Source: Arthrobacter_J sp038199985 (GTDB lineage Bacteria; Actinomycetota; Actinomycetes; Actinomycetales; Micrococcaceae). From it: DNA of 64,000 bases. The notes beneath the pieces were generated by a model. The model made no database searches. It was not told where the DNA came from and saw nothing but the letters and a program-made list of their open reading frames with translations. Shown in pieces: positions 1-8,651 of the stretch (position 1 is its first letter; every line of letters starts with the position of its first letter). A program made the position numbers and the translations under genes. The stretch spans positions 32,782 through 96,781 of the forward strand of contig JBBPYK010000088.1 of NCBI GenBank assembly GCA_038199985.1. The letters run 5' to 3'.

Positions 1-1
1 G

Positions 2-1699
2 CAGGCCTACACTGCTCGTGCCTGGCCCACTCTCGTCGTTATCGACCCTGAGGGTTACATCGTGGCGCACCTAGCCGGTGAGGGGCACGCTCACGGGCTG
101 GACACGCTCGTTTCGGAGCTTGTTGCCGAGCATGAGGCGAAAGGAACGCTCCATCGCGGCGATGGCCCTTACGTTCCGACCGAGACCACCGCCGGAGACC
201 TACGGTTTCCCGGCAAAGCAGTGGCACTCCCGAGTGGCTCCTTTCTCGTGGCTGACACCGGCCACCACCGCCTCGTCGAGCTGGATAAAGACCTCTCCAC
301 TGTTCTGCGTACCGTCGGTTCAGGAGAACGTGGATGGCTGGACGGCGAAGCCGAAACAGCGCAGTTCAGTGAACCTCAGGGTCTCGCGCTGCTGCCCGAT
401 GAGGTGGCACAGCAGACGGGATATGATCTCGTCGTCGCCGACTCAGTGAACCATCGACTGCGCGGCGTCTCACTGTCCACGGGCACCGTGATCACCATCG
501 CTGGCAACGGCATCCAGCGGCTCCTGGACCCAGGCAACCACACAGGGGCCTCAGAGCTCTCGGAGGCCGGACAGCCAACCGATGTCGGCGCTGGCTCCGC
601 GAGCGTACCTGCGGGCGAATCCGAAGATAACCTCACCTTCGATTCCGGTGAGCCACGACTCACGGAGATGTCTCTTGGCGCCGACCCACTCAACCTGGCC
701 CTGTCCTCCCCGTGGGATGTCCTCTGGTCCAAAGCACTCAGCCGAGTTGTCATCGCCATGGCTGGAACGCACCAGCTGTTCAGCTTTGACCCGGTGAGCG
801 AAGGTATTGAGATTGTGGCGGGAACGGGCTTGGAAGGGCTGCTCGACGGCGATGCGAGTGTCGCCTGGTTTGCTCAGCCGTCTGGGCTTTCGGAGGATTC
901 GGCGGGCAACATCTGGGTAGCCGACGCGGAAACGTCTGCCGTCCGTAGACTCACTGTTCAGTCGTCCATCCCGGGTGTCCGCGTAGAAACCGTTGCGGGA
1001 ACGGGGCTGTTCGATTTTGGTTTCCGCGACGGTCCGGGTGAGACGTCACGCTTCCAGCACCCGCTGGGCGTCGCCGGCCTGCCGGATGGTTCCGTGGCGA
1101 TTGCGGACACTTACAATGGGGCCATTCGCCGCTACGATCCCGCAACCGGGAAAGTCTCCACGTTGATCCGGGGCCTGTCCGAGCCCTCAGACGTGCTTGT
1201 CGACCTCACGCCGACAGAATCAGGTGGTGCACCGCTACTGATTGTGGTGGAAACCAACAAACACGAACTAGTCCGGGTTCCACTGCCCAAGGAAGCACTT
1301 GCCGTCGATGAGGGCGCGTTGAGCACCCAGCGACCACGCTCTACCCTCTCTGGCGAGCCTGTTGGCCTCAGCGTCCGTTTCTCAGCACCAACCGGTCAGA
1401 AGCTCGACGACCGCTGGGGTGATCCCACCCAGCTGAAGATATCGGCCTCCCCAGAGGAGCTCTTGGTTTCCGGTGGCGGAACGTCGACCGGGCTGTTCCG
1501 TGAAGTTGTCCTTGCCCCTGACATCGCCGAGGGTGTTCTGCACATTACCGCCCGCGCTGCGGCGTGCGACGGCGCTCCCGGGGGCGACATCCCGGACCAT
1601 GCGGCCTGTCACCTGTATCAGCAGGACTGGGGTATCCCCGTGATCGTGGCCGATGGCGGCGATACCGAGCTAGTCCTGGAGCTACGCGGAATGAGTTAG
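2..1699 (+). CDS. Thioredoxin-like / NHL-repeat protein, C-terminal part (5' end outside window)
   Basis: The reading frame is open to the left edge, so this is the 3' part of a longer gene. A GTG at 62 is in frame but lies inside a strand typical of thioredoxin-like folds: the frame from base 2 reads AWPTLVVIDPEGYIVAHLAG, the end of a TlpA/AhpC-like domain. After it come repeated blocks of the form 'LPDGSVAIADTYNGAIRRYD', at least five, which are NHL-type beta-propeller blades. Together these match the NHLRC2-like architecture (thioredoxin fold followed by an NHL propeller) and a C-terminal beta-rich region. The biochemical role of this family in bacteria is not settled. It is probably cytoplasmic, although the missing N-terminus prevents judging a signal peptide. 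Confidence 0.8.
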   Translation, partial: QAYTARAWPTLVVIDPEGYIVAHLAGEGHAHGLDTLVSELVAEHEAKGTLHRGDGPYVPTETTAGDLRFPGKAVALPSGSFLVADTGHHRLVELDKDLSTVLRTVGSGERGWLDGEAETAQFSEPQGLALLPDEVAQQTGYDLVVADSVNHRLRGVSLSTGTVITIAGNGIQRLLDPGNHTGASELSEAGQPTDVGAGSASVPAGESEDNLTFDSGEPRLTEMSLGADPLNLALSSPWDVLWSKALSRVVIAMAGTHQLFSFDPVSEGIEIVAGTGLEGLLDGDASVAWFAQPSGLSEDSAGNIWVADAETSAVRRLTVQSSIPGVRVETVAGTGLFDFGFRDGPGETSRFQHPLGVAGLPDGSVAIADTYNGAIRRYDPATGKVSTLIRGLSEPSDVLVDLTPTESGGAPLLIVVETNKHELVRVPLPKEALAVDEGALSTQRPRSTLSGEPVGLSVRFSAPTGQKLDDRWGDPTQLKISASPEELLVSGGGTSTGLFREVVLAPDIAEGVLHITARAAACDGAPGGDIPDHAACHLYQQDWGIPVIVADGGDTELVLELRGMS

Positions 1700-1829
1700 T
1701 TCCCGCGGTGCCTGTCCCGCTTTGCGGACTTCCAGGTCCATCGTGCGTTGTCAGCTGGGGGACACGCCGTCGGGCGTGGTCAAAGAAGGATGGAGTCCGT
1801 GACGACGGCGGCCGTAGCTCTCCAGCACA

Positions 1830-2813
1830 TCAGTACTCGACAACCGGGGTGACGGTGATGTTGGAGTCTGTCACGTTGAGGCGAGCGGTAAAGCTGAAAT
1901 GCGATTCTATGTTTAGCGGGAGGACCTGGCCGGTGAAGAGGTCCTGCTGAGTGGTGGTCAGGAGCGCAGTTCCGGAGAGCGGGCGCATGATCCAGTTGCC
2001 GTCGTTTGGTTCAATGACGATCTCGGGGTACTCGGTGATGTTCCACTTAATGTTGCCAACGATCCGGTTCTCCGTGTCGAAGTAGAAGGGGCAGCCGGCT
2101 GGCTGGAGAACGTTCTGGACGGCGCATTCATCGAGGAAATTCCTAACCTGTTGACCAACGTCAGCGCGGAGTTTGTCTGTTGCGCGGGTGGCCAGCGCTA
2201 TCCGGTCTTTGTCCTGCCGCGTGGCGACAACGGTGCTTTGCGCAGGCGCGGCAAAGTACTCGCTGGTGTAGTGGCTCTCGTACTTGCCCGGATAGAAGAC
2301 GGCGAATGAGTTCCTTCCCTCTGGCATGGCTACGGTGGTTCCGTTGAGGGTGGCCGTGTCCTGATTGATCACTGATAGCTGCATCGTCGGTAGGGGTGCG
2401 GCTACAAATTTCCAGGTGTCGAAGAACAACCAGCGCGTGCCAGTGTTCTCAAGGGTGTAACTGCTGTTGGATTCCACGTTGTCAACGGTGTAGGTTACGG
2501 GCACAAGGACCCGGTTCCCGCTGGATGCTTCCGGATCCCCGATCTTGAGATTGTCGATGGATTCAGCGGCTGACTTGAGCGCCGGGCCATCGAGCATCGA
2601 CGGGTTGGCCTTGGGCGCCGGAGCATTGAGTATGCCGAGGGCTTTCTCGCCGCTGCCGTCCTTGAGCGCTTCAAAATAGTGCCGAATCTGCTGCTCGGGT
2701 CCGAAAACGCGGCTGTTGACCAAGAAAATGGTGAGCGCACTGACGGCCACGGCAAGTAAGAGCGCCAGCAACCATGCTGTGAGCACTCTGATCAGCGGGG
2801 AATTAGCCTGCAC
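1830..2813 (-). CDS. Membrane-anchored protein of unknown function
   Basis: The 327-residue product has one hydrophobic segment at about residues 10-32 and no other obvious membrane span, so it is probably a type II anchored protein with its bulk outside the cell. After the anchor, a region of about 70 residues ('IRHYFEALKDGSGEKALGIL...') resembles an NTF2-like or DUF4878-like stalk. The remainder is rich in beta-strand-like sequence with many Thr/Val/Asn residues. A pair of cysteines in 'DECAVQNVLQPAGCPFYF' could form a disulfide. I do not recognise a catalytic motif. It lies convergent to the NHL gene and just upstream on the same strand of nothing obvious; it is separate from the sugar importer operon, whose last gene ends on the far side of a hairpin at 2876-2904. 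Confidence 0.7.
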   Translation of the reverse strand: MQANSPLIRVLTAWLLALLLAVAVSALTIFLVNSRVFGPEQQIRHYFEALKDGSGEKALGILNAPAPKANPSMLDGPALKSAAESIDNLKIGDPEASSGNRVLVPVTYTVDNVESNSSYTLENTGTRWLFFDTWKFVAAPLPTMQLSVINQDTATLNGTTVAMPEGRNSFAVFYPGKYESHYTSEYFAAPAQSTVVATRQDKDRIALATRATDKLRADVGQQVRNFLDECAVQNVLQPAGCPFYFDTENRIVGNIKWNITEYPEIVIEPNDGNWIMRPLSGTALLTTTQQDLFTGQVLPLNIESHFSFTARLNVTDSNITVTPVVEY

Positions 2814-2875
2814 GCTCCTGCAATTCCTGTTGATTTGGACACTATTTCGGCAGTCTATCCCTTAGCGCTCAAGCG

Positions 2876-2904
2876 CTGGGGAAGCGCGCCGCACGCTTCC
2901 CCAG
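2876..2904 (-). terminator. Hairpin behind the sugC operon
   Basis: CTGGGGAAGCG (2876-2886) and CGCTTCCCCAG (2894-2904) form an 11-bp perfect stem with a 7-base loop, 30 bases after the sugC stop. No clear U tract follows on the minus strand, so it may end transcription weakly or protect the 3' end. Confidence 0.5.
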
Positions 2905-2934
2905 CCTCGTGGAACCCGGGTCCAACAGCCGAGG

Positions 2935-4191
2935 TCAGGATGCGGCGCTTGCCTCGTTTCTGGCGGCGTCGATTTCGTCTGCCCGCTCAGCGTTGGCCTC
3001 TTCGGTCAGCCGGGAGCCCTCTTCGGCGTCACGGGTTAGGTTCTCCCCGGTTTCGGCGTCGAACAGGTGCAGTTTGCGGGTATCCAGCCAGAGTTCGGCG
3101 GGCCGTCCGCCTCGGATCCGGCTGGAGGCATCGAGGGTAACCACCACTTGGGGGCGTAGCTCGTCGGCGTCCATGTCGCGGGCAAGGTTATCCAGCAATT
3201 CACGCACTTCCGGTGCAGGGTCAAAGTGGATGTAGCCGTACTGTTCGTTACCGAGCCACTCGGTGTGCGTTAGTTCTGCGGTGAACGTAGAGCCGTGGCC
3301 GAGCTTGTGGTCTTCGACGAGGGAGGCGTCCTCAAAGAACTCCGGGCGGATACCCACCAGGATAACGTCGCGTCCGTTTGCCTTTGCCGCCTTCTCCGGG
3401 GGGATCTCGATGTCGCCAATGGCTGTCCGGATGACGTTGCCGTCGATGGTCGCCGGGAGCAAGTTCATAGACGGGGAGCCGATGAACCCGGCAACAAACA
3501 TGTTGACAGGCTGTTCATAGAGTTCACGCGGCGATGCGATCTGCTGTAGTTCACCTTTCTTGAGGACGGCGACCCTGTCGCCGAGTGTCATGGCTTCCGT
3601 CTGGTCGTGTGTCACGTAGACGGACGTGGTTCCCAGCCTGCGCTGCATCTGCGATATTTCTGAGCGCATCTGTCCGCGGAGCTTCGCATCGAGGTTCGAT
3701 AGTGGCTCATCGAAGAGGAACGCATCGGCTTTCCGGACGATGGCGCGGCCCATCGCGACACGCTGTCGCTGCCCTCCAGAGAGGTTGGCTGGCTTCCGGT
3801 CCAGGTGATCCGTCAACTCGAGGGTTCTAGCGGCCTCTTCAACGAGACGTTTGATCTCCTCTTCCTTACCCTTCCCTTTACCAAGCCGCAACGGGAACGC
3901 GATGTTCTCAAAAACTGTCAGATGGGGGTAGAGCGCGTAGTTCTGGAACACCATGGCCAGGTTGCGGTCCTTCGGCGCTTTCTCGTTGACACGCTCGCCG
4001 TCGATCATCACGTCGCCGGAGGTTATGTCTTCCAGTCCCACGATCATGCGCAGCAGCGTGGATTTGCCGCAGCCGGAAGGGCCCACGAGGATCACGAACT
4101 CGCCATCAGCGATGTCGATGCTGATGTCATTGACCGCGGGAAAGCCGTCCCCGTACTTTTTGACGATGTTTTTGAGGGTGATTGCAGCCAT
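2935..4191 (-). CDS. sugC: ABC importer ATPase, SugC/MsmK/UgpC family
   Basis: This 418-residue ATPase powers the sugar importer encoded just upstream. It has Walker A GPSGCGKST near residue 37, a Q-loop, signature LSGGQRQR, Walker B AFLFDEPLSNLD and the H-loop VYVTHDQTEA, followed by a TOBE-type regulatory domain ('VGIRPEFFED'). This is the CUT1-family arrangement found in MsmK, MalK and mycobacterial SugC. The ATG at 4191 was chosen because AAAGGA sits six bases before it; a TTG two codons upstream abuts that ribosome-binding site. The C-terminus carries an acidic, Ala/Glu-rich tail of about 35 residues that makes it longer than typical relatives. It ends the operon lpqY-sugA-sugB-sugC; the gap to sugB is 27 bases. 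Confidence 0.9.
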   Translation of the reverse strand: MAAITLKNIVKKYGDGFPAVNDISIDIADGEFVILVGPSGCGKSTLLRMIVGLEDITSGDVMIDGERVNEKAPKDRNLAMVFQNYALYPHLTVFENIAFPLRLGKGKGKEEEIKRLVEEAARTLELTDHLDRKPANLSGGQRQRVAMGRAIVRKADAFLFDEPLSNLDAKLRGQMRSEISQMQRRLGTTSVYVTHDQTEAMTLGDRVAVLKKGELQQIASPRELYEQPVNMFVAGFIGSPSMNLLPATIDGNVIRTAIGDIEIPPEKAAKANGRDVILVGIRPEFFEDASLVEDHKLGHGSTFTAELTHTEWLGNEQYGYIHFDPAPEVRELLDNLARDMDADELRPQVVVTLDASSRIRGGRPAELWLDTRKLHLFDAETGENLTRDAEEGSRLTEEANAERADEIDAARNEASAAS

Positions 4192-4218
4192 GCTCAATCC
4201 TTTTCTGTGAGTAGGGCG

Positions 4219-5061
4219 CTAGCCCTTGACGGCGCCCTGGGTCAGGCCGGAAACGATTTGGCGCTGGAACAGCAGGACCAGCAGGATGATTGGAATGGTG
4301 ACGATGATCGCGGCGGCCGAGATGGCGCCGGTGGGGGCCTGAAACTGGGACGCCCCGGTGAAGAACGCCAGTGCCGCCGGAACTGGGCGGGCTGCTTCCG
4401 TTGACGTCAACGAGATTCCGTAGACAAAGTCATTCCATGCGATGAAGAACGCGATGATCGCTGTCGTGAACACTCCCGGAGCTGCCAGGGGAATGATGGC
4501 CTTGCGGAAGGCTTGCCACGTCGTCGCGCCGTCCACCTGCGCTGCCTGCTCGAGTTCCCACGGGATCTGTTTGAAGAATGCTGTCAGGGTCCAGATCGAA
4601 ATGGGAAGTGTCAGCGAAAGGTAGGGGATGATCAGACCAAGCCAGGTGTCGTACAGACCGATAGTCCGCCAGACGTTGAACAGCGGAGTCACGATCGATA
4701 TGACCGGGAAGATGGACACAGCCAGTGCGGTGGTCAGCACCAGTTTTTTACCCGGGAAGTCGAGACGGGCAATTGCGTACGCACAGAGAGTGGCCAGTAC
4801 AACGGCGATCGCTGTTGCGATGAGCGAAATCCCAATAGAGTTCCGCAGCGAAGTGAGGAACAGGTCCTGCGCAGAACCGACGAGAATCTGTTCGTAGTTT
4901 TGTCCAGTCCAGTTCGTGGGCAGGAACTTGCCAGAGGTCAGATCGCTTGGCGCCTTGAACGACGTCGCGAAGATGGACGCGACCGGAAACAGTGCGTATA
5001 CCAGCACGAAGACGCTGATGAGCGCCCACCACAGTTTTTCGCGGCCCGACGATTTCCTCAT
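4219..5061 (-). CDS. sugB: Carbohydrate ABC permease, SugB/MalG type
   Basis: A 280-residue permease with six predicted membrane helices. The conserved EAA loop for ATPase docking is visible as 'EQAAQVDGATTWQAFRKAIIPLAAPG' (quoted only in part: EQAAQVDGATTWQAF). It forms the transport channel together with SugA. The ATG at 5061 is preferred over the adjoining GTG at 5064 because GGGAGG lies six bases before the ATG. Its start overlaps the sugA stop, so the two subunits are probably translationally coupled. Confidence 0.9.
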   Translation of the reverse strand: MRKSSGREKLWWALISVFVLVYALFPVASIFATSFKAPSDLTSGKFLPTNWTGQNYEQILVGSAQDLFLTSLRNSIGISLIATAIAVVLATLCAYAIARLDFPGKKLVLTTALAVSIFPVISIVTPLFNVWRTIGLYDTWLGLIIPYLSLTLPISIWTLTAFFKQIPWELEQAAQVDGATTWQAFRKAIIPLAAPGVFTTAIIAFFIAWNDFVYGISLTSTEAARPVPAALAFFTGASQFQAPTGAISAAAIIVTIPIILLVLLFQRQIVSGLTQGAVKG

Positions 5062-6023
5062 CACTTACCTCCCTGTGAACCGGCCAGATCGACCTTGAAA
5101 CCTTTGACCGCTATGAAACTGATGATCAGGACACAAATGAAGAGCAAGACCGATATTGCGGAGCCGAGCCCGATCTCCAGCCGTGTGATCGACGTTCGGT
5201 AAGCCAGCAGCGAGAGGACTTCGGTGCCGTGTGCTCCGTTGGTCATGATGAATACGTTGTCGAAAATTCGGAAGGCATCCAGCGCGCGGAAGAGGACGGC
5301 GACCATGATGGCTGCCTTCATATTGGGGATGATGACTTTGCGCATCCGCTCCCACCAACTGGCGCCGTCTACCTCTGCTGCTTCCGTGAGCTCGCCGGGT
5401 ACCTGCGCCAGGCCTGCCAGAAGCAGCAGCGAGATGAACGGCGTCGTCTTCCAGATTTCTGAGGCCATGATGACAAACAGTGAGGGCCAGAATTCGGCAA
5501 ACCAGTTGAGATCTTGATCGATGCCCGGCAGCCATCCGAACCAGCTGTTGACGTAGCCGGAGTTGATGTCGAACGCATAGAACCAGGCGTAGGCCGAGAC
5601 CACGGTAATGATGCCGTAGGGAACCAGAATCGCGGTCCTCAGTAACCCACGGAGGGACTTGATCGCTTTGTTCATGACGATCGCCAGGGCGAATCCGAGC
5701 ACAAGTTCGACGGCGACGGTGATGATGGTGATGATGACGGTGACGCCGAAGTCCCTCCACCAAACGGAGTCTCCGAGCACTGTCACGTAGTTAGCGAACC
5801 AGACGAACTCACGTTCATCTGGGGCCGTTAGACGGAAGGCAAAGAGGGAATCGAAGAACGCTTGGAGGATCGGGTACAGCGTCACCAAGAGCATCATGAC
5901 GAATGCAGGTCCCGCCAGAAGCCAGCCCAGTCGCTTCTCCGACTTGGCACGTTCGCTGACGTACTTTTTCTGTTTACGGTGCTGGCCCGGATGCGTCTGA
6001 TCGGTGGCCGTTTGGTGACTCAC
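5061..6023 (-). CDS. sugA: Carbohydrate ABC permease, SugA/MalF type
   Basis: The 320-residue product is a membrane permease with six core helices and an N-terminal charged cytoplasmic extension of about 30 residues. Its sequence is strikingly like mycobacterial SugA from memory: the blocks 'LVPYGIITVVSAYAWFYA', 'EIWKTTPFISLLLLAGLAQVP' and 'LLFRALDAFRIFDNVFIMT' have direct counterparts there. The EAA loop reads EAAEVDGASWWERM. SugA-SugB-SugC-LpqY of mycobacteria imports trehalose, so trehalose is the most likely substrate; related disaccharides are possible. The GTG start overlaps the lpqY stop (GTGA), with GGGGAG 11 bases upstream. Confidence 0.9.
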   Translation of the reverse strand: MSHQTATDQTHPGQHRKQKKYVSERAKSEKRLGWLLAGPAFVMMLLVTLYPILQAFFDSLFAFRLTAPDEREFVWFANYVTVLGDSVWWRDFGVTVIITIITVAVELVLGFALAIVMNKAIKSLRGLLRTAILVPYGIITVVSAYAWFYAFDINSGYVNSWFGWLPGIDQDLNWFAEFWPSLFVIMASEIWKTTPFISLLLLAGLAQVPGELTEAAEVDGASWWERMRKVIIPNMKAAIMVAVLFRALDAFRIFDNVFIMTNGAHGTEVLSLLAYRTSITRLEIGLGSAISVLLFICVLIISFIAVKGFKVDLAGSQGGK

Positions 6024-7339
6024 AGCAGTTTCTCCCCTCTGAGAACTGCAGTGATGAAGTCCTCGGACTGTGCGGGCGTGGTCTCGGGCTCAACCTCTCC
6101 GGGCGGGGTCCAGGTTTGTTGGATTCCTGTGGAGATCTCGTTGTAGTAAGGAGTCTGTGGACGGGGGGCCGCCAGTTCAAGCGAGTCCCGGATAGTTGGC
6201 GCCATGGGGAACTGTTTCTCAACGCGAGGGTCTTTGTAGGCCTCAACGTTCGACGGCGCGTTGCCGTTGGTGACGAAATATGTTGCCTGATTTTCCGGCT
6301 GCACGATGCATTCGATCGCCTTGTAGGCGAGCTCCACATTGTCGCTCTCCGCACCAACCGCCAGGTTAATTCCACCCAGCGGGGGCGCGGTGTCCTCGCC
6401 TTCTATGGTTCGGGGGTAGAGCGCCCAACCGATGTCGTCCAGAACGGATTGTTCTAGGGTGCCCGCTTCAACGGCGGCTTTGGTCGCTGGCCAGACGAAG
6501 GGGTAATTGACCATGAATGACCCCTTGTCCGACTGGAACTGGATCATCGAATCGTTTTCGGTGGATGTTGCCAATCCCGGTCCGCCCAAACCTTCATCGC
6601 CGATGGTGCCGATGATCTCTGCGGCGCTGTGCCCGGCATCCGACGTCAGACCCAGTTCAAGTTCGTTTGCGGGGGCCTCCGGATTCTTGAGGATTTCCCC
6701 ACCCGAGGATTCGATCAGGGCGTTGACCCAAACCGTCATGGATTCGGCCTGCGCTCCTTGGACGCCCAAGTATTTATCCTGTTCCATGGCTGCGTCCATG
6801 ATCTGTTTCCAGGTCACGGGGTTACTCATGTCCAGGCCCGCGGCCTCGGCAACGGACTTGCGGTACCAGAGGATCTGCGTGTTGGCCCAGAAGGGTACGG
6901 CCACGAGTTCGTCTTTCCACATGGCCCCGGCCATCGCGCCCTCAAGAACGTTCTCTGCGCTGCCTTGAGCGACGTCTTCGGGCACGGGCGCCAGGAACCC
7001 GGGCTCGGCAAGTTCTGGAATGAATGGAGGATCGATACTCATGATGTCCAGTGACGCGTCCCCGGCCGCGAGGCGCCGCGCGAGTTGCTCACGTTGCGCA
7101 GCGGCGTCGCTGGGAAGCAACGACGTCTCGATGCGATATTCTCCGCCGGACTCCTCGGTGCACTTCTCTGCGATAGCGGCTTGGCCGCCGTCGTCCGGGT
7201 TGATGTACCAAGTGAGTGTATTGTCCGCCTGTGCCGGCCCGCAGCCGGAGAGAACGAGGCTGCTGGCGATCAGGGTGAACATGGTAGCGGTGACGCGTTT
7301 GCGTGCCGATTTCCCCGCTGGTTGGTTCGGCTTTTCCAC
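6020..7339 (-). CDS. lpqY: Sugar-binding lipoprotein, LpqY-like
   Basis: A 439-residue solute-binding protein of the MalE-like (family 1) type. The N-terminus has a basic stretch, a hydrophobic segment and lipobox LVLSGC at about residue 33, so it should be lipid-anchored on the outer face of the membrane. The mature part has features of the family: 'VPFWANTQILWYRKS', 'ESMTVWVNALIESSGGEIL' and 'DKGSFMVNYPFVWP'. It should deliver the sugar, probably trehalose, to SugA-SugB. The GTG start has GGAGG six bases upstream. No transcriptional regulator gene adjoins this operon. The next gene upstream is about 250 bases away. Confidence 0.9.
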   Translation of the reverse strand: MEKPNQPAGKSARKRVTATMFTLIASSLVLSGCGPAQADNTLTWYINPDDGGQAAIAEKCTEESGGEYRIETSLLPSDAAAQREQLARRLAAGDASLDIMSIDPPFIPELAEPGFLAPVPEDVAQGSAENVLEGAMAGAMWKDELVAVPFWANTQILWYRKSVAEAAGLDMSNPVTWKQIMDAAMEQDKYLGVQGAQAESMTVWVNALIESSGGEILKNPEAPANELELGLTSDAGHSAAEIIGTIGDEGLGGPGLATSTENDSMIQFQSDKGSFMVNYPFVWPATKAAVEAGTLEQSVLDDIGWALYPRTIEGEDTAPPLGGINLAVGAESDNVELAYKAIECIVQPENQATYFVTNGNAPSNVEAYKDPRVEKQFPMAPTIRDSLELAAPRPQTPYYNEISTGIQQTWTPPGEVEPETTPAQSEDFITAVLRGEKLL

Positions 7340-7395
7340 TGGGCCTCCACACCGTTGTAGACGTTCAGATTCCGTGACTCAATTGGGTCCCTAAG

Positions 7396-7430
7396 TACCC
7401 TTTGAATCGAACCTTATGCCCAGAAGGGTA
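7396..7430. promoter_or_regulatory. Inverted repeat upstream of lpqY (possible operator)
   Basis: TACCCTT (7396-7402) and AAGGGTA (7424-7430) form an inverted repeat with 21 bases between, 57-91 bases before the lpqY start. This could be an operator for a sugar-responsive regulator encoded elsewhere. I cannot place a convincing -35/-10 pair here. The 7340-7590 gap otherwise holds only the transposase relic. Confidence 0.3.
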
Positions 7431-7466
7431 ACAATGCGAGCACTGAGCTGTGAAGTCTTTTATTGA

Positions 7467-7590
7467 ATGGTGCAATCGTCGATAAAACCGGAGACGGACG
7501 AGAAAGGCAAGGCATTCATCTGGACGAAGCCAGCCGAGGAGATCCAGGAATCACTGGGCCGATTATTGAAACGAATTAACGGCGCGGGAC
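7467..7590 (+). pseudogene. Remnant of an IS630-type transposase C-terminus
   Basis: On the plus strand the segment reads '...DEKGKAFIWTKPAEEIQESL' followed by GRLLKRINGAG. This resembles the extreme C-terminus of IS630-family transposases, where a motif of the type 'KPFxWTKTADEILxS(I/L)xR' precedes a short end such as 'RISGTGH'. No upstream catalytic DDE part is present: the frame begins only a few codons earlier. The open frame continues into the antisense of the deaminase gene and is then meaningless. It is therefore a short relic, not a working gene. The assignment is by memory of the motif and could be wrong. Confidence 0.45.
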
Positions 7591-8085
7591 CTAGTCGTTC
7601 ATTTGCGCGTAGTGGCGGAAGGGGGATGCGGGATCCGGGTGGTGCCCCTGGCCCATGGGTAGGGCGCGGTCGGCTGGATTCTTGGGGAATTCGGCATAGA
7701 ACGTTGTCAGTGTCATGTACTTGTTACCGTCCTCGTAGTGCTCGGCTTCCTCCTCGCGCGTGGCCGCGAAGATTACGGCACGGGGCGCCGCATAGTACAG
7801 CGCGCCCAGACACATGGGGCAGGGATGCGCGGTGATGTAGACCTCGTATTCGCTGAGGTCGTTCAGCCCTTGTTCGGCGGCGAGGCGCAGCGCCTGAATT
7901 TCCGCGTGTGCCGTGACATCTCCTGTCTGCGCCACCTGGTTGGTCGCTTCGATGACCACGTTTCCTTGATGCACGAGGAGGCAGGCGAACGGCTTGCCTC
8001 CGGCATCGACGTTCTCGCGTGCCAGATCAACTGAGCGCTGCACGAAGCGGGTTTCAGCATTTATTTGGGGCTTGTGAGTGTCCAT
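7591..8085 (-). CDS. Nucleoside/guanine-type deaminase (CDA superfamily)
   Basis: A 164-residue zinc-dependent deaminase. The zinc and proton-relay residues are visible: H60-A-E62 and PCPMC at 88-92. The segment 'YYAAPRAVIFAATREEEAEHY' after the PCxxC motif and the C-terminal 'HHPDPASPFRHYAQ' resemble guanine deaminase GuaD of Bacillus and related nucleoside deaminases rather than tRNA adenosine deaminase TadA. The likely reaction is hydrolytic deamination of a purine such as guanine, but the exact base cannot be read from the sequence. The ATG at 8085 is chosen because AAGGTG precedes it at a good distance; a GTG three codons upstream overlaps that site. Confidence 0.8.
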   Translation of the reverse strand: MDTHKPQINAETRFVQRSVDLARENVDAGGKPFACLLVHQGNVVIEATNQVAQTGDVTAHAEIQALRLAAEQGLNDLSEYEVYITAHPCPMCLGALYYAAPRAVIFAATREEEAEHYEDGNKYMTLTTFYAEFPKNPADRALPMGQGHHPDPASPFRHYAQMND

Positions 8086-8137
8086 GGACAACACCTTATA
8101 GCCCTAATGCGCGATGATGCCGGGCATGCAGGCGCCG

Positions 8138-8566
8138 TTAGTTGACCGAAATGTTGTCCAGCGCATGAGGCGGTCGCTGTAAGTCTTCCATTTTCGATTC
8201 CGCTGGGTCGGTCCCTAGCGCAATGATGGTGTTGTCCGGCCGGACATGAACCACCGTGGGCACGTAGGCTCGGGCTTCCTCGGTGGTCATGTCCCCATAG
8301 GTGATGAGGATGACGGTGTCTCCCTCATGAACCAGATGCGCCGCTGGACCGTTGATGCCGATGACGCCGGAGCCGCGCTCACCAGCGATGGTGTAGGTTT
8401 CCAGACGTGCACCGTTGGTGACATCTACAATCGACACAAGTTCGCCGGGGAGGATGTCAGCGGCTTCGAGCAGGTCGAGGTCAACCGTCACCGAGCCGAC
8501 ATAGTGAAGGTCAGCTTGCGTGACAGTTGCGCGGTGGATCTTGGACTTAAACATTTTGCGAATCAT
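8138..8566 (-). CDS. panD: Aspartate 1-decarboxylase proenzyme
   Basis: PanD converts L-aspartate to beta-alanine for pantothenate and coenzyme A synthesis. The proenzyme cleaves itself before a serine that becomes the pyruvoyl cofactor. Here the site is HYVG-SVTVD, and with the ATG at 8566 (MIRKMFKSK) it falls at Gly24-Ser25, the usual numbering of the family. This decides the start; an in-frame ATG further upstream would add 17 unrelated residues. Other hallmarks are 'SKIHRATVTQADL', 'NGARLETYTI' and 'GAAAH'-like NGPAAHL. The 142-residue product carries a short unconserved tail after 'IIALGTDP'. It stands alone, without panB or panC nearby. Confidence 0.95.
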   Translation of the reverse strand: MIRKMFKSKIHRATVTQADLHYVGSVTVDLDLLEAADILPGELVSIVDVTNGARLETYTIAGERGSGVIGINGPAAHLVHEGDTVILITYGDMTTEEARAYVPTVVHVRPDNTIIALGTDPAESKMEDLQRPPHALDNISVN

Positions 8567-8651
8567 CACATGCAAGTCTACCGTCCAGGGCATTTGGTGG
8601 CGATGTGAGTCTGCCAACGGTGACTTACTTCAGAAACTACACTGGAGCGTT

